A stretch of 64,000 bases of DNA from the NCBI GenBank assembly GCA_020466095.1, contig CM035806.1:17346224-17410223 (forward strand), in the 5' to 3' direction. Under the pieces are notes generated by a model. That model did not search any database. It was not told the origin of the DNA and saw only the letters and a program-made list of their open reading frames with translations. The DNA comes from Chlorops oryzae (taxonomy: Eukaryota > Arthropoda > Insecta > Diptera > Chloropidae). A program made the position numbers and the translations under genes. Shown here piece after piece: positions 11,757-23,017 of the stretch (its first letter is position 1; every line of letters begins with the position of its first letter).

Positions 11757-12007
11757 CTATACTATAACCAATAATATCGGTTAGTGGTTTCTATTGATAA
11801 AATTAATTCAAAACAAATATTTTTTGAACACATTATTCACTGTTTTCACGTTTGTGTCTTGAGTCTTTGCATGCATACAGACCAAGAGAGACATGCAAAG
11901 ACTTAAGAAAGGAACGTGAAAACAGTGAATAATGCGTTCCAAAAAATATTTGTTTTAAATTAATTTTATGAATAGAAACCACTAACCGATTTTAATGGTT
12001 ATAGTCT
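11757..12007. repeat. Large palindrome with about 115-bp arms
   Basis: The left arm (about 11761-11876) and right arm (11893-12007) are inverse complements with few mismatches, around a 16-base spacer. Paired landmarks are GGTTAGTGGTTTCTATT and AATAGAAACCACTAACC, and ACAGTGAATAAT. It would form a long hairpin if transcribed. It is probably a foldback MITE inside the larger element. Confidence 0.75.
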
Positions 12008-12308
12008 CAAAAAACTCGTCATAGATTGAGGTTTGCGGCATTTGAGTAGAAAATTTATTTTTTTTCTACTAGGGTCATTATTTTGGCCAGTTAGGGGATG
12101 GAACCCAAAATTCAGTTTTAAAAAAAATAATAATTATAACATATTATTAAAACATACCAAAAACGAATCCAATATTCTTCACATTAGGCTCGTTTAAAAG
12201 GTACTTGTGTAAATTTTTCGAAATATACATACTGAACATGTCGTTCTTGTTCCTACGGCATCTATATTATAGATTGAAGTTCGTGAGCATTTTTCTTTAA
12301 TTTAAGCC

Positions 12309-12800
12309 TATTTTTGTATGGGGACCCCCCTAAGGAGGGGAGATAGAGGGTAGGTATGTTCAAAGAAAATACTTGGGGTAAAAAACTAATGGGGTCGGTC
12401 ATATATATCAGCCCCTAGGAGGGGTTTGACTGTAGTGACAGGCATTTTGTCTGAAATTGTATAAAATTAAGGTAATTTTGTATGGGTGACCCCCTAAGAG
12501 GGGAGATAAGGGGGTCAGTATGTTGGAAAAAATGTTAATGAGACAAAGTTAATGGGGGTCGGTGAAACAAATTTGACTCCTCCTAGGAGCACTCTGGGGC
12601 TAGTTAGGACAGTGGGGGGAAAATTCATAAAAAATTACTTTTGTATTGGAGCCCCCTTAAGGAGTGGAGATAGGGGGAAGGTATTTCTGGATAAATTTGT
12701 TGGGAATAAAAAAATAATGGTAGTTGGTCCTACATTTGACCCCTCTAGGAGCTACTCTGCTTACAGTAACATCAAAAATTTGGAAAAAAATCAAAAATTA
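12309..12800 (+). repeat. Three-unit tandem repeat, about 165-bp period
   Basis: Units begin near 12310, 12476 and 12639 with TTTTGTATGGGG-, TTTTGTATGGGTGA- and TTTTGTATTGGAG-type sequence. Each continues through CCCCCTAAGGAG, GGAGATAGGGGG and an AATGGGGTCGG-like block. Divergence between units is considerable. The open + frame at 12552-12845 is a by-product. Confidence 0.75.
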
Positions 12801-13207
12801 AATTTTTCAAAAGACTTGATGCGTGACATTTTTTTTACAAAATAACCTTAAAATTAGTATTTTATGAATTTTTTAATAAAAGTTCATCGTACTATGATAC
12901 AGGAAAAGAGTTTAAAAAAGTCATCACCCTAATGCACACGCACAGTTATGAATGTTAATTTATAGGTCTCGCCATCACTGGCGTAGTTGAACGTCTTTTT
13001 GTGAGTTAGGGCTTTTTTTTTCGCAAAATTGTTCGCTATGAGTTAGGGCTTTTTTAAAAGTAACTATAACTTCGGTATTTTTCAATCAAAGGTCGTCAAT
13101 TTTTTTGGAGGGGGTTATTTGAGAGTCGACCATCAGAAAATGCAAAAATCTCGTTTTTAAAAAAAAATGAGTTACCCCTTTCTATCCGAAGCTATCGATA
13201 TATATAA

Positions 13208-13497
13208 ATACAAGTATACTGCAATTGTATTATTTAATTGGAATTTTTCTAATGACAAAGTGAATTTGTTTGAACTTTTTCCAAATTTTCAACTTTGAAG
13301 CTATTTTATTCCAATTTGTTCCACTACAAAGCCTTCACATCGGCATTATTTAAGAAAAAAACATTTAATTCCCAACAAAATGACGTACCGGTCTTGAAAA
13401 TTGGTTGAAAATATCCGAAGCTATTCAACATCTAATACCTCTAATGTACAAATGTACCTATATATATAAACGTTAACCTGTTCGACCTTCGCAATGA
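13208..13497 (+). repeat. Direct repeat, right copy
   Basis: Second copy of the 11158-11446 segment. It carries an extra CCGAAGCT near 13432 and loses similarity after CGTTAACCTGTTCGACC. Same orientation as the left copy. Confidence 0.75.
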
Positions 13498-16115
13498 TAT
13501 ACATATTTTTCGTCTTTTTTTTCTTATTTTCTTATTAGATGCTCTTTAACAATTGAATTAGCAAGTCATTTTTAGCACTTGAGCATAGAAAAATGTGTCA
13601 AGACTATTTCTCAAGCTCGAAAGACTTCGTCGGAATTTTTTTTGTTCCATTAACGGTGGCCTTCAAAGAAACATGCACCGCAGACACTCGACGCACCAAA
13701 TGCACTCCCTAAAGGCAATTTTTTATAAACGGTGGATTTATTTTTTATAAAAAACCCACTAACTACTTAATACCTTTTTTCTTCAGGACTCTATGGAACG
13801 GAATCGAGTGGTAACGTAGTTCCAATGAGGATAAAAAATCACAGAAATTGACTAACGTTGAACAACGACCGAAATCTTTCATTTATATTCATTGTCATAC
13901 ATATGTATGGATGTAGCTACAAACTAACACCACTTTTGGGAATGAAAATACCCTGCAGTAAATGACACTACTGATTGAGTCAATCTTGCACTAGTTCCTC
14001 CGTCACCAGTAATAGTGGCATACCAATTATACCCCTGAGAATGCATTCTACTTTTGACATTTTGTATGATCATTGCATGTTCGCCATGCTTCAACAATCT
14101 AGTGATGCGGTAGAGACAATGGAGATGATAACGATTACAGTTACGTATACTTTTGCTTTAGCTATACACTGCGCCACGACGACCTCTGATTCATGCGGAG
14201 CAAATATTTTTTATGTAGGTACTAGGCATGCCAATCCTAATCAAAAAAATAGTAATAAATCGTTAAATTCATAGAAAAAATCGGACAAAATCGTTTAAAT
14301 CTGTTAAATCGTTTAGTCGAAGTTAAAATATATGGATGTGTTAATCAAACTTTTGTTGAATAGCCAAGAAAACCACCGGGAGTAATCCCGGGACATCCCG
14401 GGATTTTGGGATCCCTACTAGGTACCTATGTGTGTTCGAGAAATCGAACTGTAGACCCCCTCGTTGACTCCAGTTCTTCTGTCTATAAAATGAGAGTGGT
14501 GACAAAAGGATCGATTTGTTACGCTTTTGCTACAGGGTATGTCCACAAGTTTAATTGAAAATAAATTTCGGAAATGTCAGTGTCATGTAAAAGGAGCGAG
14601 CACTCATCTAAAATTCCCACGTCAGTCAAACTATGCACAACATTTGTTGATGAAAGTTTGCCGCTATATGAGCACAATGTAGCAAAATTGTTTTCCATGT
14701 ATTGGGTGAAAAGCAAGATTTTCGAATATTTCTGATACATTGTAGGTAGGGTACCTGTACATTAAATGGGATAGTCAGCTTGTCAATCTCGTTCGGAGCT
14801 CTTCCGGAGTTGATTTTGGACCGCGAAATTTAATTCCGTGCGGTACAATCTTTTTAAAAATTTGCCCGGTATGCCCATTTCCATAATCATTAAATCTTTT
14901 GAATTAGCTTTAGCTATGAGTCTAGAGGATGAAAATCAAATGCATAAAACAATTTTAGCACGTATGAAAGCGAAACGGCCATAGATTATTTTCATAGAAA
15001 TTGGGCCTCCGACAATCTTCCGTTATTGAGAACATTTTTTCTAGAATTTATTTACACAAATTAATAAATTTTCGAAGCTAAACCGATTCTAGATTGGTTT
15101 TTTTATTTTTCAGAACAGAGTAGTCTTGAACTTAGGTAAGCCTCAGGTCTCTCCTCCCCGCCTTACCACTTACATACTTTAATCATCATGCCGAACTATT
15201 CCAAGGTAAATCAGCGGCTACCTGCTTACAGACAGGCGGAAACTCAGACCGATAGACGAAAACGGCTAAATCGAAACTCTTAATGACGCAATAAGTTCTC
15301 TAATTTAAAGCTAAATAATATATGCCCCCTCCCCTCTTGCCAACATCTTCAATCCAAGCCTTTTTCTTGCGTGCCTAAGCTTGCGAAGGTGTTTATTAAA
15401 TTATTTTTCGATTTCTCCGAAACGGAAGATAAGCATGAAATGAAGGTAAATATTTTTAACCCATTATTTGATAATTCGCGAAAAAAAAATTTTGAGAAAT
15501 AATATGCATAAAAATTCCCAAGCTATTTGGAAATATTTATCTATGTAAGCACGACGTCAACGAAATAATATAAATGTGTAGCTATGTATGTATGTATGTA
15601 TGATATGCAAATAACGCATGACGGCAAACCCATTACCTATTGTAATAAGTTGCGTGTGGGTAATAAGTTTAAGTACAAGCAACAAAGGTTATTTTCTTCC
15701 AAAGTCCACTTCGAATTCTACACTGTTGCCAACGAATTTTTATTGAAAGTAACCGTAAATTACTTCAAGCCGAGGCTGTAATCTTGGTTTCAGTATTTTT
15801 ATTTTTTTTCGCGACGCGTCTACATTTTCTCTGAAGTTAGAAAAATTTGTACTATGTTGTATGAATTGAAAAAGATACGCAGCATTACCTATTGAAAGTA
15901 ATAATTATTCAAATTAAGATTCTCAAATTTAGAAACTTAAGGTTACAATAATTGATAGACGCTTAAATTCCTAATCAGAGTCTTCTTAAAATAAGTGTAA
16001 TGTATTTGCAAGATAAGGAGTGTCTCAGGACTAAATATTGAAAGAATCAGCAGGTAAATGCAACCCTGCAGTAAATTCCAAGAAAATAACATTGGTATCG
16101 CTATTGTTGTAGCTG
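13498..16115. other. Gene-free segment
   Basis: No gene supported. The motif ACCCTGCAGTAAAT occurs at about 13951 and again near 16063 and 42666, suggesting a shared repeat end. A compact CCCGGGA palindrome cluster lies at 14375-14415. A GACAGGCGG plus GGCTAAATCGAAACTC remnant of a mini-me-like tail lies at 15228-15290, and a (TATG)n run at 15582-15602. Moderately long frames at 13975-14274 (+) and 14519-14740 (-) encode nothing I recognise. Confidence 0.4.
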
Positions 16116-16470
<355 letters not shown>

Positions 16471-16792
16471 CAGATGTACGAGAGAGGAAAGATGAGAGAA
16501 GAGAGATTGCTTTTGAGAACTGAGAGTGACGAGTTTTGTCAGAGATGTGCGGAAAGTGAAGAGTAGAGAAGAGATATGCCGGAAGAGAGCAAATATAGAG
16601 TAAGTGACCATGGAATAGGTTGAAGAAGGCACGTGTTGAGGAGAGAAGTATCAATTTGAAAGGGTGTATTATCGGCAATGGTTATTTCATATTTAATGTG
16701 GGAATTCATAAAAAAAAAACTATGCAAAGGCGAAAAAAACAAAAAATTCGATTAAGAATAGATTCCTACTGAAATCAGTTGAATAGGATTTA

Positions 16793-17108
16793 ATTGCAGA
16801 ACATATCTTTAAGGTCCGACAGAATGCGTTTGATATAAATGATGTCCGAAAAAATTCAAAAACTTTTCATTATCGAAAACTTTTATTCTTAAAAGAAATT
16901 CGATTTAAAAATCAATAAACAAATAAGCTTTTAGTGCCAAGACATGATATACGAAATATGATGATATTCAATTGCAACCAACTATACTTTAAGGTCCACA
17001 AATGCTTTCTGAAAGAACGTCCGAAAAATCTTGCAAAATACTTTTTTATTATCTCAAAACTTTTTTTTTCTGTGAAAAAAATCAGATTAAAAATAAATAA
17101 ACAAATAA
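16793..17108 (+). repeat. Two-unit diverged tandem repeat
   Basis: Units at about 16793-16930 and 16972-17108 share TTTAAGGTCC, GTCCGAAAAAAT-like, a TTATC-AAAACTTTT block and AATCAATAAACAAATAAG in the same order. Period is about 178 bp and divergence is strong. Confidence 0.55.
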
Positions 17109-17392
17109 GGCTGTTATAACCAGAGGAGCCTGATAGTAAAATATCGGACTGATATTATTGAAAAACCCTTATTTGAGTAAAAAGTGTTTTTGAAGCAAGC
17201 CCAAAGACCCGGCGATATTTTATTATTTATTTCAGAAAGCTGAACTCTTTCGATGCGAGATCAGCAGAAAAACCGACAAATAGACAGACAGGCGGGCGGG
17301 CGCTGGTCACGTTCATCATTTCTCTACACATTCTGCAGGGTCAATCTCGTGTCGTTTTGGGTGATACACACGTACGCACAAAAGCAATATAC
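17106..17392 (+). mobile_element. Internally deleted mini-me/DINE-1-like element
   Basis: It starts AAGGCTGTTATAACCAGAGG (compare AAGGGTGTTATAGCCAGGCG in better copies). It also has GACAAATAGACAGACAGGCG and a CATTTCTCTACACATTC tail with ACGCACAAAAGCAATAT. The middle is mostly missing. Confidence 0.5.
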
Positions 17393-18696
17393 AAAAAAAA
17401 AAAATTTATAGAAATAAAGGCAACCAAGTCGCTGAAGTACAAAATCAACAAAGCTCAAAGTTAAACGCAAATAATATTTCAAATATCGCGAGTCGTAAAG
17501 TTCAAACTTATCTCATATTATGCGGCCTCTTCTAGAAATAAAACCTTAACAAAAGAAAAACATAACATAAAAATATATACTTATATATATTATATTATAT
17601 TATATATAATATATATAAAATTAATAAAAGAAGTCGTTCTCGATTTGTATTCTAGTGCTTCGCTCGATATCAAGCTATAAAGAATAATCGCAAATATACA
17701 TCAAAAACTCGGCAGGAATCGCTTTGCCAAAGACAATGAATAACAACATTCAGAAGGTTCATAAAATAAAAATGGCAAAAAAAAAAAAAAAAAGAAAACA
17801 ATCGACAAATGAGCGAACAAAATAGAAGTCGAACCAATATTGGAAGAGAAAACAAAGGCAGCCAATCGTCCAACGAACGAAGTCGATCAATTAGTCATAC
17901 CGTCATAGAGTCCGACAGTCAGTTGGCCAGACAAAAATTCAGTCACAAAGTGGCTTAGACCAAACTCAAGTTGGTCAATAGACTTGTCTGTGGCGTTTTC
18001 TCATTTTTATTTTTTATTCTTTATTTTTTATTTTTATATTCTTTTCTCTCGCCTCTGGTCGTTTTGTACCGGTTGCTTGACTACGCTTCAAACAACAAAC
18101 TGCGTTTCTTCTTAAAATTTCGTGATATCAAGTTAAATACGATTTAGAGAATTTGAGTTCGATTTCGATTTCGACGCCATTTTGTTTACTAATGAGCTCT
18201 CTATTAGTAATATCTAAACGACAAACTTGAACGGCGTCAAATCGAAATTATTCGTTGAAACTTACAGAGCGAAAGGGACGAAAAAATGGGTTGCAATAGG
18301 GTTTAAATACCGTTAAAAACGAGTAGTAAATACGGCTGTTACCAAGCCCGTCGACAAATTAAAGGCGGTTTTCTTCGACGGGTTCCCTTGGCAAAAATGA
18401 TTGACCACAAAAAAAAAAAAAAAAAAAATCTGCGCTCTCCTACCTAGGAGTTTGTCAGTATATTGAGCAAGCTCTTTCCCTAGCCGGGCCCACTTCCCGA
18501 TTGTTCTGACAAAGAAAATTCTTGCAAATGAGTACCTCCTTAATTCAAGGAGCCAGGGAGCCCCATGTTTGTAAATGCAAATCATTTTATTTACATATTT
18601 CGCCCAACGTTTCGTTCCTTTTTGGGAACCTCTGCCGGAGCGCATATTTTGATTTTAACTACATAATTATGAACGATTCAGACTTGGAAATATTAA
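17393..18696. other. Gene-free segment with a hairpin
   Basis: No gene supported. An imperfect hairpin at 18163-18250 pairs TTTCGATTTCGACGCC with GGCGTCAAATCGAAA. AT-rich palindromic runs lie at 17575-17622. The minus-strand stretch 18596-18650 has a stem-loop followed by GAAACG (see findings). The 110-codon minus frame at 18313-18645 shows no domain I recognise. Confidence 0.4.
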
Positions 18697-18774
18697 CCCT
18701 GCTGTTACCTTAAGAAAGTTGCACAAAATGCTTTAGGAAATATTTGATCCACGGTGTACTTTTCATAGAAAATA

Positions 18775-20065
18775 TTAGGTGTAGTAAAAAGAAATCCATT
18801 ATTTTTCCAATAGATGGCGTTATTTATCTGCATCTCGCGTTGTATAAGTCCGATCGTGTTCCGCTAGGGGGCATTAGAAAGATGACAGTTCCTACTAAAA
18901 AAGCTTTTTTGACACTTTTTTGATTGATTGATTCAGTTTTTGTTTGAGAGCTTGTCAAAGATGGACATCAGCAAAGAGAAAATTCGCTACATTTTACAGT
19001 TTTTCTTCGATAAGGGAGAAAACGCAAGCCAGGCGGCTGAAAATGTGAATAACGTTTATGGACCTGATACTGTAACAGCCAATCATGCGCAATTTTGGTT
19101 TCGTCGATTCCGTTCCGGTAACTTCGATGTCAAGGATGCACCACGCACTGGAAGGCCAATTGTCGAAAATTTCGAAAAAATCATGGAAATTATCGAGTCC
19201 GACCGTCATGTTAGCACTGTTTCGATTGCAAAAGAGCTAAAGATTGCACAAAAAAACCGTTTGGAACCATTTGAATAAGGCTGGATACACAAAGAAGCTC
19301 GATGTATGGGTGCCACACGAGTTAACGCAAAAAAAAACTCATAGACCGAATTTCCATCTGCGAATCGCTGCTGAACCGCAACAAAATCGACCCATTTCTG
19401 AAGCGGTTGGTGACTGGTGATGAAAAGTGGGTCACTTACGACAACGTCAAGCGAAAACGGTCGTGGTCGAAACACGGTGAACCGGCGGAAACGGTGGCCA
19501 AGCCAGGATTGACGGCCAGGAAGGTTTTGCTGTGTGTTTGGTGGGATTGGCAGGGAATTATCTACTATGAGCTGCTCCCATACGGCAAAACTCTTAACTC
19601 GGAACTCTACTGTCAACAATTGGACCGTCTGAAGGAAGCAATCGCCCATAAGCGGCCAGCTTTGGCCAATAGGAGAGGAATTGTGTTCCATCAGGACAAC
19701 GCCAGGCCACACACATCGATAGTGACTCGCCAGAAGCTCCGGGAGATTGGTTGGGAGGTTCTTCTGCATCCACCTTATAGTCCGGACCTGGCACCAAGTG
19801 ATTACCATCTGTTCCTGTCCATGGCGAACAATTTTGCTGGTGAAACATTCGCTTCAAGAGAGGCTTCTGAAATTCGACTGTCTCAATTTTTTGCTAATAG
19901 GAACGAGGGCTTCTATGAGAGAGGCATAATGAAATTACCTTTAAAATGGCAACAAGTTATCGAACAAAACGGCGCATATTTGACCTAAATCGGGTCATTC
20001 TAACTATCTTAAATAAAGCCCTCAATTTAATGCAAAAATAATGGATTTCTTTTTACTACACCTAA
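18775..20065 (+). mobile_element. mariner element, copy 1
   Basis: 1291 bp between inverted ends TTAGGTGTAGTAAAAAG and its inverse, with about 30 matching bases and TA on each side (18773-18774 and 20066-20067). It encodes a mariner-family (Tc1/mariner, DD34D) transposase whose frame is broken. It sits inside a piggyBac-type MITE. Copy 2 is at 37478-38766 in the opposite direction and is almost identical. Confidence 0.95.
18961..19988 (+). pseudogene. mariner transposase, two frameshifts (copy 1)
   Basis: A cut-and-paste transposase that binds the inverted ends through an N-terminal helix-turn-helix domain and cuts with a DDD triad. The ATG at 18961 begins MDISKEKIRYIL; the upstream in-frame Met is less likely, because the second copy also shows MDISKEK. 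Visible landmarks are WVPHEL, VTGDEKW (Asp codon 19419-19421), HQDNARPH (Asp 19695-19697) and YSPDLAPSD (last Asp 19800-19802). The last two Asp are 34 residues apart, as in mariner. One extra A in the run near 19248 and another near 19330 shift the frame, so no full product is made as sequenced. It ends at TAA 19986-19988. Full length would be about 340 residues, normal for the family. Confidence 0.93.
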
Positions 20066-20108
20066 TATATAGTCAAAATAAGAATTTGAGCTGATTACAA
20101 GAAGATTA

Positions 20109-20447
20109 CACCTAAGTCTGTTTTTACACGGTCTTTTTTTACACGGTTTTGATATAACACGGTTTGAAAATTGAATATTTTTAATTTTTTTACACGATTT
20201 TATTCCATTTAGCACGATTTGAAATTTTATGTACTTAAATTTTTTTTGTCAAATTTAATTTTTGCGAAGTATGTTCATATCACAAAAAAGTATTTATGAA
20301 AGAAAAAAGTCTGAAACCATCGATAGTATCGATAGTGCTATCGATAGTTTGCGAACACTAGCTTAAAGATTTAAGTCTTTTTTTACACGGTTTTTTTTAC
20401 ACGGCTTCTTCTTGAACCAATCTACCGTGTAAAAACAGACTCAGGTG
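20109..20447. mobile_element. 339-bp TA-flanked MITE with TACACGG repeats
   Basis: The ends CACCTAAGTCTGTTTTTACA and its inverse (CACCTGAGTCTG...) match over about 23 of 24 bases, with TA on each side. Inside, TTTTTACACGGTTTT recurs several times, and three TATCGATAG palindromes lie near 20323-20348. No coding capacity. Probably pogo/Tc1-type. It inserted into the piggyBac-type MITE 41 bp from the mariner. Confidence 0.7.
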
Positions 20448-20547
20448 TATTATGGTTGAAAGTATATAGATTTCGTCACTCTCCAGATATTGGCCTCAAA
20501 AAAGTTGAATTTTGGACCAAATGGTCCTAAGGCACCAGCAGGGTTAA

Positions 20548-21059
20548 GGGTATACCCTTAAAGGTGTATTTGCCTCGAAAACCTCGAAAATTCGAAATTT
20601 CACGAGCCTCGAAAATGACCTGTAAAATTTTGTATGAAAAATTTCACACGCCAGCTTTGAAAACTTTCAAGTCAAATTGGTCGCGTATTTGGCTCGTAGT
20701 TCGAAGCTTAAGTTGTAGTGTTGCCCTCAAACCAAAATTAAAACTACTAAATGCCCTACAATAAGAACACATTCTCAATACCAATAACAGATTAATGTTT
20801 ATTTTTATAAAAATGTACACTATAATAGTGAAAAATATTTTTGAGAAATAAAAATAATTTAGTTTAAGCATTTTCCTATGAGAAAACGAGACTTACAGAA
20901 TCAAAAAAAATACGGGAAAATAGCACTGTTTTTGCATACTTAAAATTTTTATATTACAAAATGAAGCCTTGGCCGAACGAATTCTGAGCAAAAATTGTGT
21001 AATTATACCCTTGAGAATCACGTCCTTTTTTTTTCAATTATTATGAGCTTAAACCTAAA
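20548..21059. other. Gene-free segment
   Basis: No gene supported. Reiterated CCTCGAAAA/TTCGAAA motifs lie at 20574-20625. The rest is AT-rich without recognisable structure. Confidence 0.4.
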
Positions 21060-22048
21060 AAACAGAGTAAGGAAAGCTAAAGTCGGTTAAAAGCCCGACT
21101 TTGAAATACCCAGCGTCCCGACATTATGAGTGCACTATGTTTTTCTTCTCTATTTGTGGGCGTGGCAGTGGGAGGGCCACATAAATTATTTCCCTACACC
21201 TTTCATTCGCCTTGGTCAACCTATGTTGCGAATTTGAAGCTTCTACGCCTTTTACTTCGGAAGTTACGAAAAATCTTCATTTGTGGGCGTGGCAGCGGGC
21301 GGGCCAGTTAAATTTTTTCCCTACACCTTTCGTTTGCCTTGGTCAACCTATGTTGCGAATTTGAAGCGTCTACGCCTATTAATTCGGAAGTTACGAAAAA
21401 TCTCCATTTGTGGGCGTGGAAGTGGGCGGGCCATATAAATTTTTTTCCTATACCTTTCATTCGCCTTGGTCAACATATGTTGCGAATTTGAACCTTCTAC
21501 GCCTTTTACTTCACAAGTTACGATAAGCCCTTATTTGTGGGCTTATTTGTGGGCGTGGCTCACGGAGGGCGGCGTTCAGTTTTTGCGAGGATATGTCCCT
21601 TTTCGTTGTTTACCGTACACCAAATATCAATGGATTGTGTTGAGTGGTTCGCAAGTTACAAGCATTTTACTGAAAACACATTATATTCATGTGTGGGCGT
21701 GGCAGTGGGCGGATTGTTCTCCTCATTTTTACTTAGGATCATACTCGGATCTCGATTATACCTGTGTGCCAAATTTCAACTTGATTGGTCGAGCCGTTTC
21801 GGAGGAGATCCGACCACGGACGGACGGATCAGACGGACAGACGGACAGACGGACAGACGGACAAGACAGGACATGACTGGACAGACGGACAGATCGGACG
21901 GACGGACGGACAGACGGACATGTCTAAATCGATTTCAGTTTTTGATCCTGATCATTTCTATATATATATGTTTATATCTCCGGAGCTTAGTTCTCACCTT
22001 TACAAGATTCGCACAAAAACTAATATACCCGCTTAACGCTGGGTATAA
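21060..22048 (+). mobile_element. mini-me/DINE-1-like element, fullest copy of subfamily 2
   Basis: A 5' hairpin AGTCGGTTAAAAGCCCGACT is followed by the subterminal repeat ATACCCAGCGT (21106-21116). Its inverse ACGCTGGGTAT is at 22036-22046. The centre holds about three 127-bp tandem units. Near the 3' end are a GACGGACAGACGG proto-microsatellite (about 21820-21925), the ATGTCTAAATCGATTTCAG core and a TATATA stretch. Central tandem repeats, subterminal inverted repeats and two proto-microsatellites together match the described architecture of dipteran mini-me/DINE-1 elements. The open frames inside are not genes. Confidence 0.7.
21152..21533 (+). repeat. 127-bp tandem units inside the mini-me-like element
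   Basis: Each unit begins TTTGTGGGCGTGG, at 21152, 21280 and 21407; a fourth start lies near 21534, with a second copy of the motif at 21545. Each contains CATTCGCCTTGGTCAAC, TGTTGCGAATTTGAA and TTCGGAAGTTACG. Units are highly similar, so amplification looks recent. Other copies in the window have only one unit or part of one. Confidence 0.85.
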
Positions 22049-22200
22049 TGAGTGTCACTGGTGGGACCGTATTCATGGAATTTCCCTTTAAATAAAACTG
22101 TTAAATAATAAATAGAAAATTGGACAGTATAATAAAATAAAAATAAAAAAATTGGAATTCACTCAAGACTTTATTCTTTCTGTTTTTATTTTTTATTTTA

Positions 22201-22295
22201 GGGGATATCTCCAGTTCTGGCAGAATTGAAACAGGAATGAAAAAGTTCATACATATATGAAGTTTTTCATTTCTGACGGAGCCGGAGATAGCCCC
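22201..22295. mobile_element. GGGGCTC-family MITE, copy 1 (shortened)
   Basis: The ends GGGGATATCTCCAGTTCTGG and GGAGATAGCCCC are inverted, flanked by TTA on both sides (22198-22200 and 22296-22298). TTCATTTCTGACGGAG-like arms match the copies at 34432-34573 and 38890-39028. A 3-bp T/A target duplication and GGG ends fit a PIF/Harbinger-type MITE (inference). Confidence 0.7.
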
Positions 22296-22298
22296 TTA

Positions 22299-23017
22299 AG
22301 GTTGAATTACAATAAGGCAGTGACAGTGGCAGTGGTCGAAATCAGTTTTCTGAGGTCTGTATCGCATTTACACATTTACATTCGTTATAAATACAATGAA
22401 GCAGCGCAGGCACTGGCAGTGTACTGTGTTCATAAACATTTTTTTTTTTTTTTTTTTTTTTTTCAGAAAACTGATGAATTCCAAGGCGTATTTATCAAGA
22501 TGGTGTTAATATAAAATTTTTTTTCTTCTTCCTGAAACTAAACTGTCAAACTATATGTCTGTTCCCGTACTGTCCAAAACTGCCAAATTTTTTGAAAACT
22601 GTATGAAAATTCGGCAAAATTGGGCAATTTCGTACAGTACGGGAATAGACCTAATGTGAAATTTTTGGAATTTGTAGTTTCTTTGCAACAATAATGCAGT
22701 GTGTTTGTTTTATATTTGTTTTTATTATTGCAGAGCTGCTATCACCTTATTAAATACACCTTGAATGGATTCTATCATTTTTTATCCATATTATTTTTCA
22801 CTTTGCTTGTCAAAATGACTTCAAAAATCGAAATTTCAAGAAAACGAAAAAGAAATAAAATAAAAATTCAGTTGGCTGCATTTGAAAACAATGACATTAT
22901 TTTTATACAATTTTCTAACCACTTCTGTATTGTATTGTAATTTGATTCATATCAATCAATATTAGCTGATTTCGAAAACTGTCGCTGCCGCTGCCATTGC
23001 CTTATTGTTATTCAGCC
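22299..23017. mobile_element. 719-bp TIR element, TTA target
   Basis: The left end GGTTGAATTACAATAAGGCA and the right end inverse GGCTGAATAACAATAAGGCA continue matching through GGCAGTG- and TCGAAATCAG-type blocks for about 45 bp. TTA follows the right end (23018-23020) and precedes the left, shared with the adjoining MITE. A separate hairpin is nested at 22557-22650 and a long T tract at 22440-22463. No coding capacity. Confidence 0.65.
22557..22650. repeat. 94-nt hairpin
   Basis: GTCTGTTCCCGTACTGT faces ACAGTACGGGAATAGAC. The inner arms CCAAAACTGCCAAATTTT and AAAATTGGGCAATTT also pair. It is nested in the TTA-targeted element. Either a very small MITE or a stable RNA fold. Confidence 0.65.

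Larger units (their letters stand above)
11469..13192. mobile_element. TIR-bounded 1.7-kb element of unknown type
   Basis: The left end AGCTTCGATAGAAAGGGCG faces the right end inverse (AGCTTCGGATAGAAAGGGG), followed on both sides by TAACTCATT. Inside are a long palindrome (11757-12007), a three-unit tandem repeat (12309-12800) and several copies of GAGTTAGGGCTTT. There is no transposase. The long direct repeats lie just outside both ends. Confidence 0.5.
18697..20543. mobile_element. piggyBac-type MITE, split by two later insertions
   Basis: The left end CCCTGCTGTTACCTTA and right end inverse CCCTGCTGGTGCCTTA match at about 16 of 19 positions. TTAA flanks both sides (18693-18696 and 20544-20547). 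TTAA targets with CCC-starting inverted ends are the signature of piggyBac-type elements. Removing the mariner and the 339-bp MITE leaves only about 210 bp, so it is non-coding. It is the oldest layer of this nest. Confidence 0.7.

Noticed and set aside
13975..14740. Frames at 13975-14274 (+) and 14519-14740 (-)
   Set aside because: Balanced composition, but no recognised motif, no splice sites tying them to other exons and no promoter evidence.
19206..19857. Antisense open frames over the mariner transposase
   Set aside because: Shadow frames opposite the transposase; the sense strand carries the DD34D motifs.
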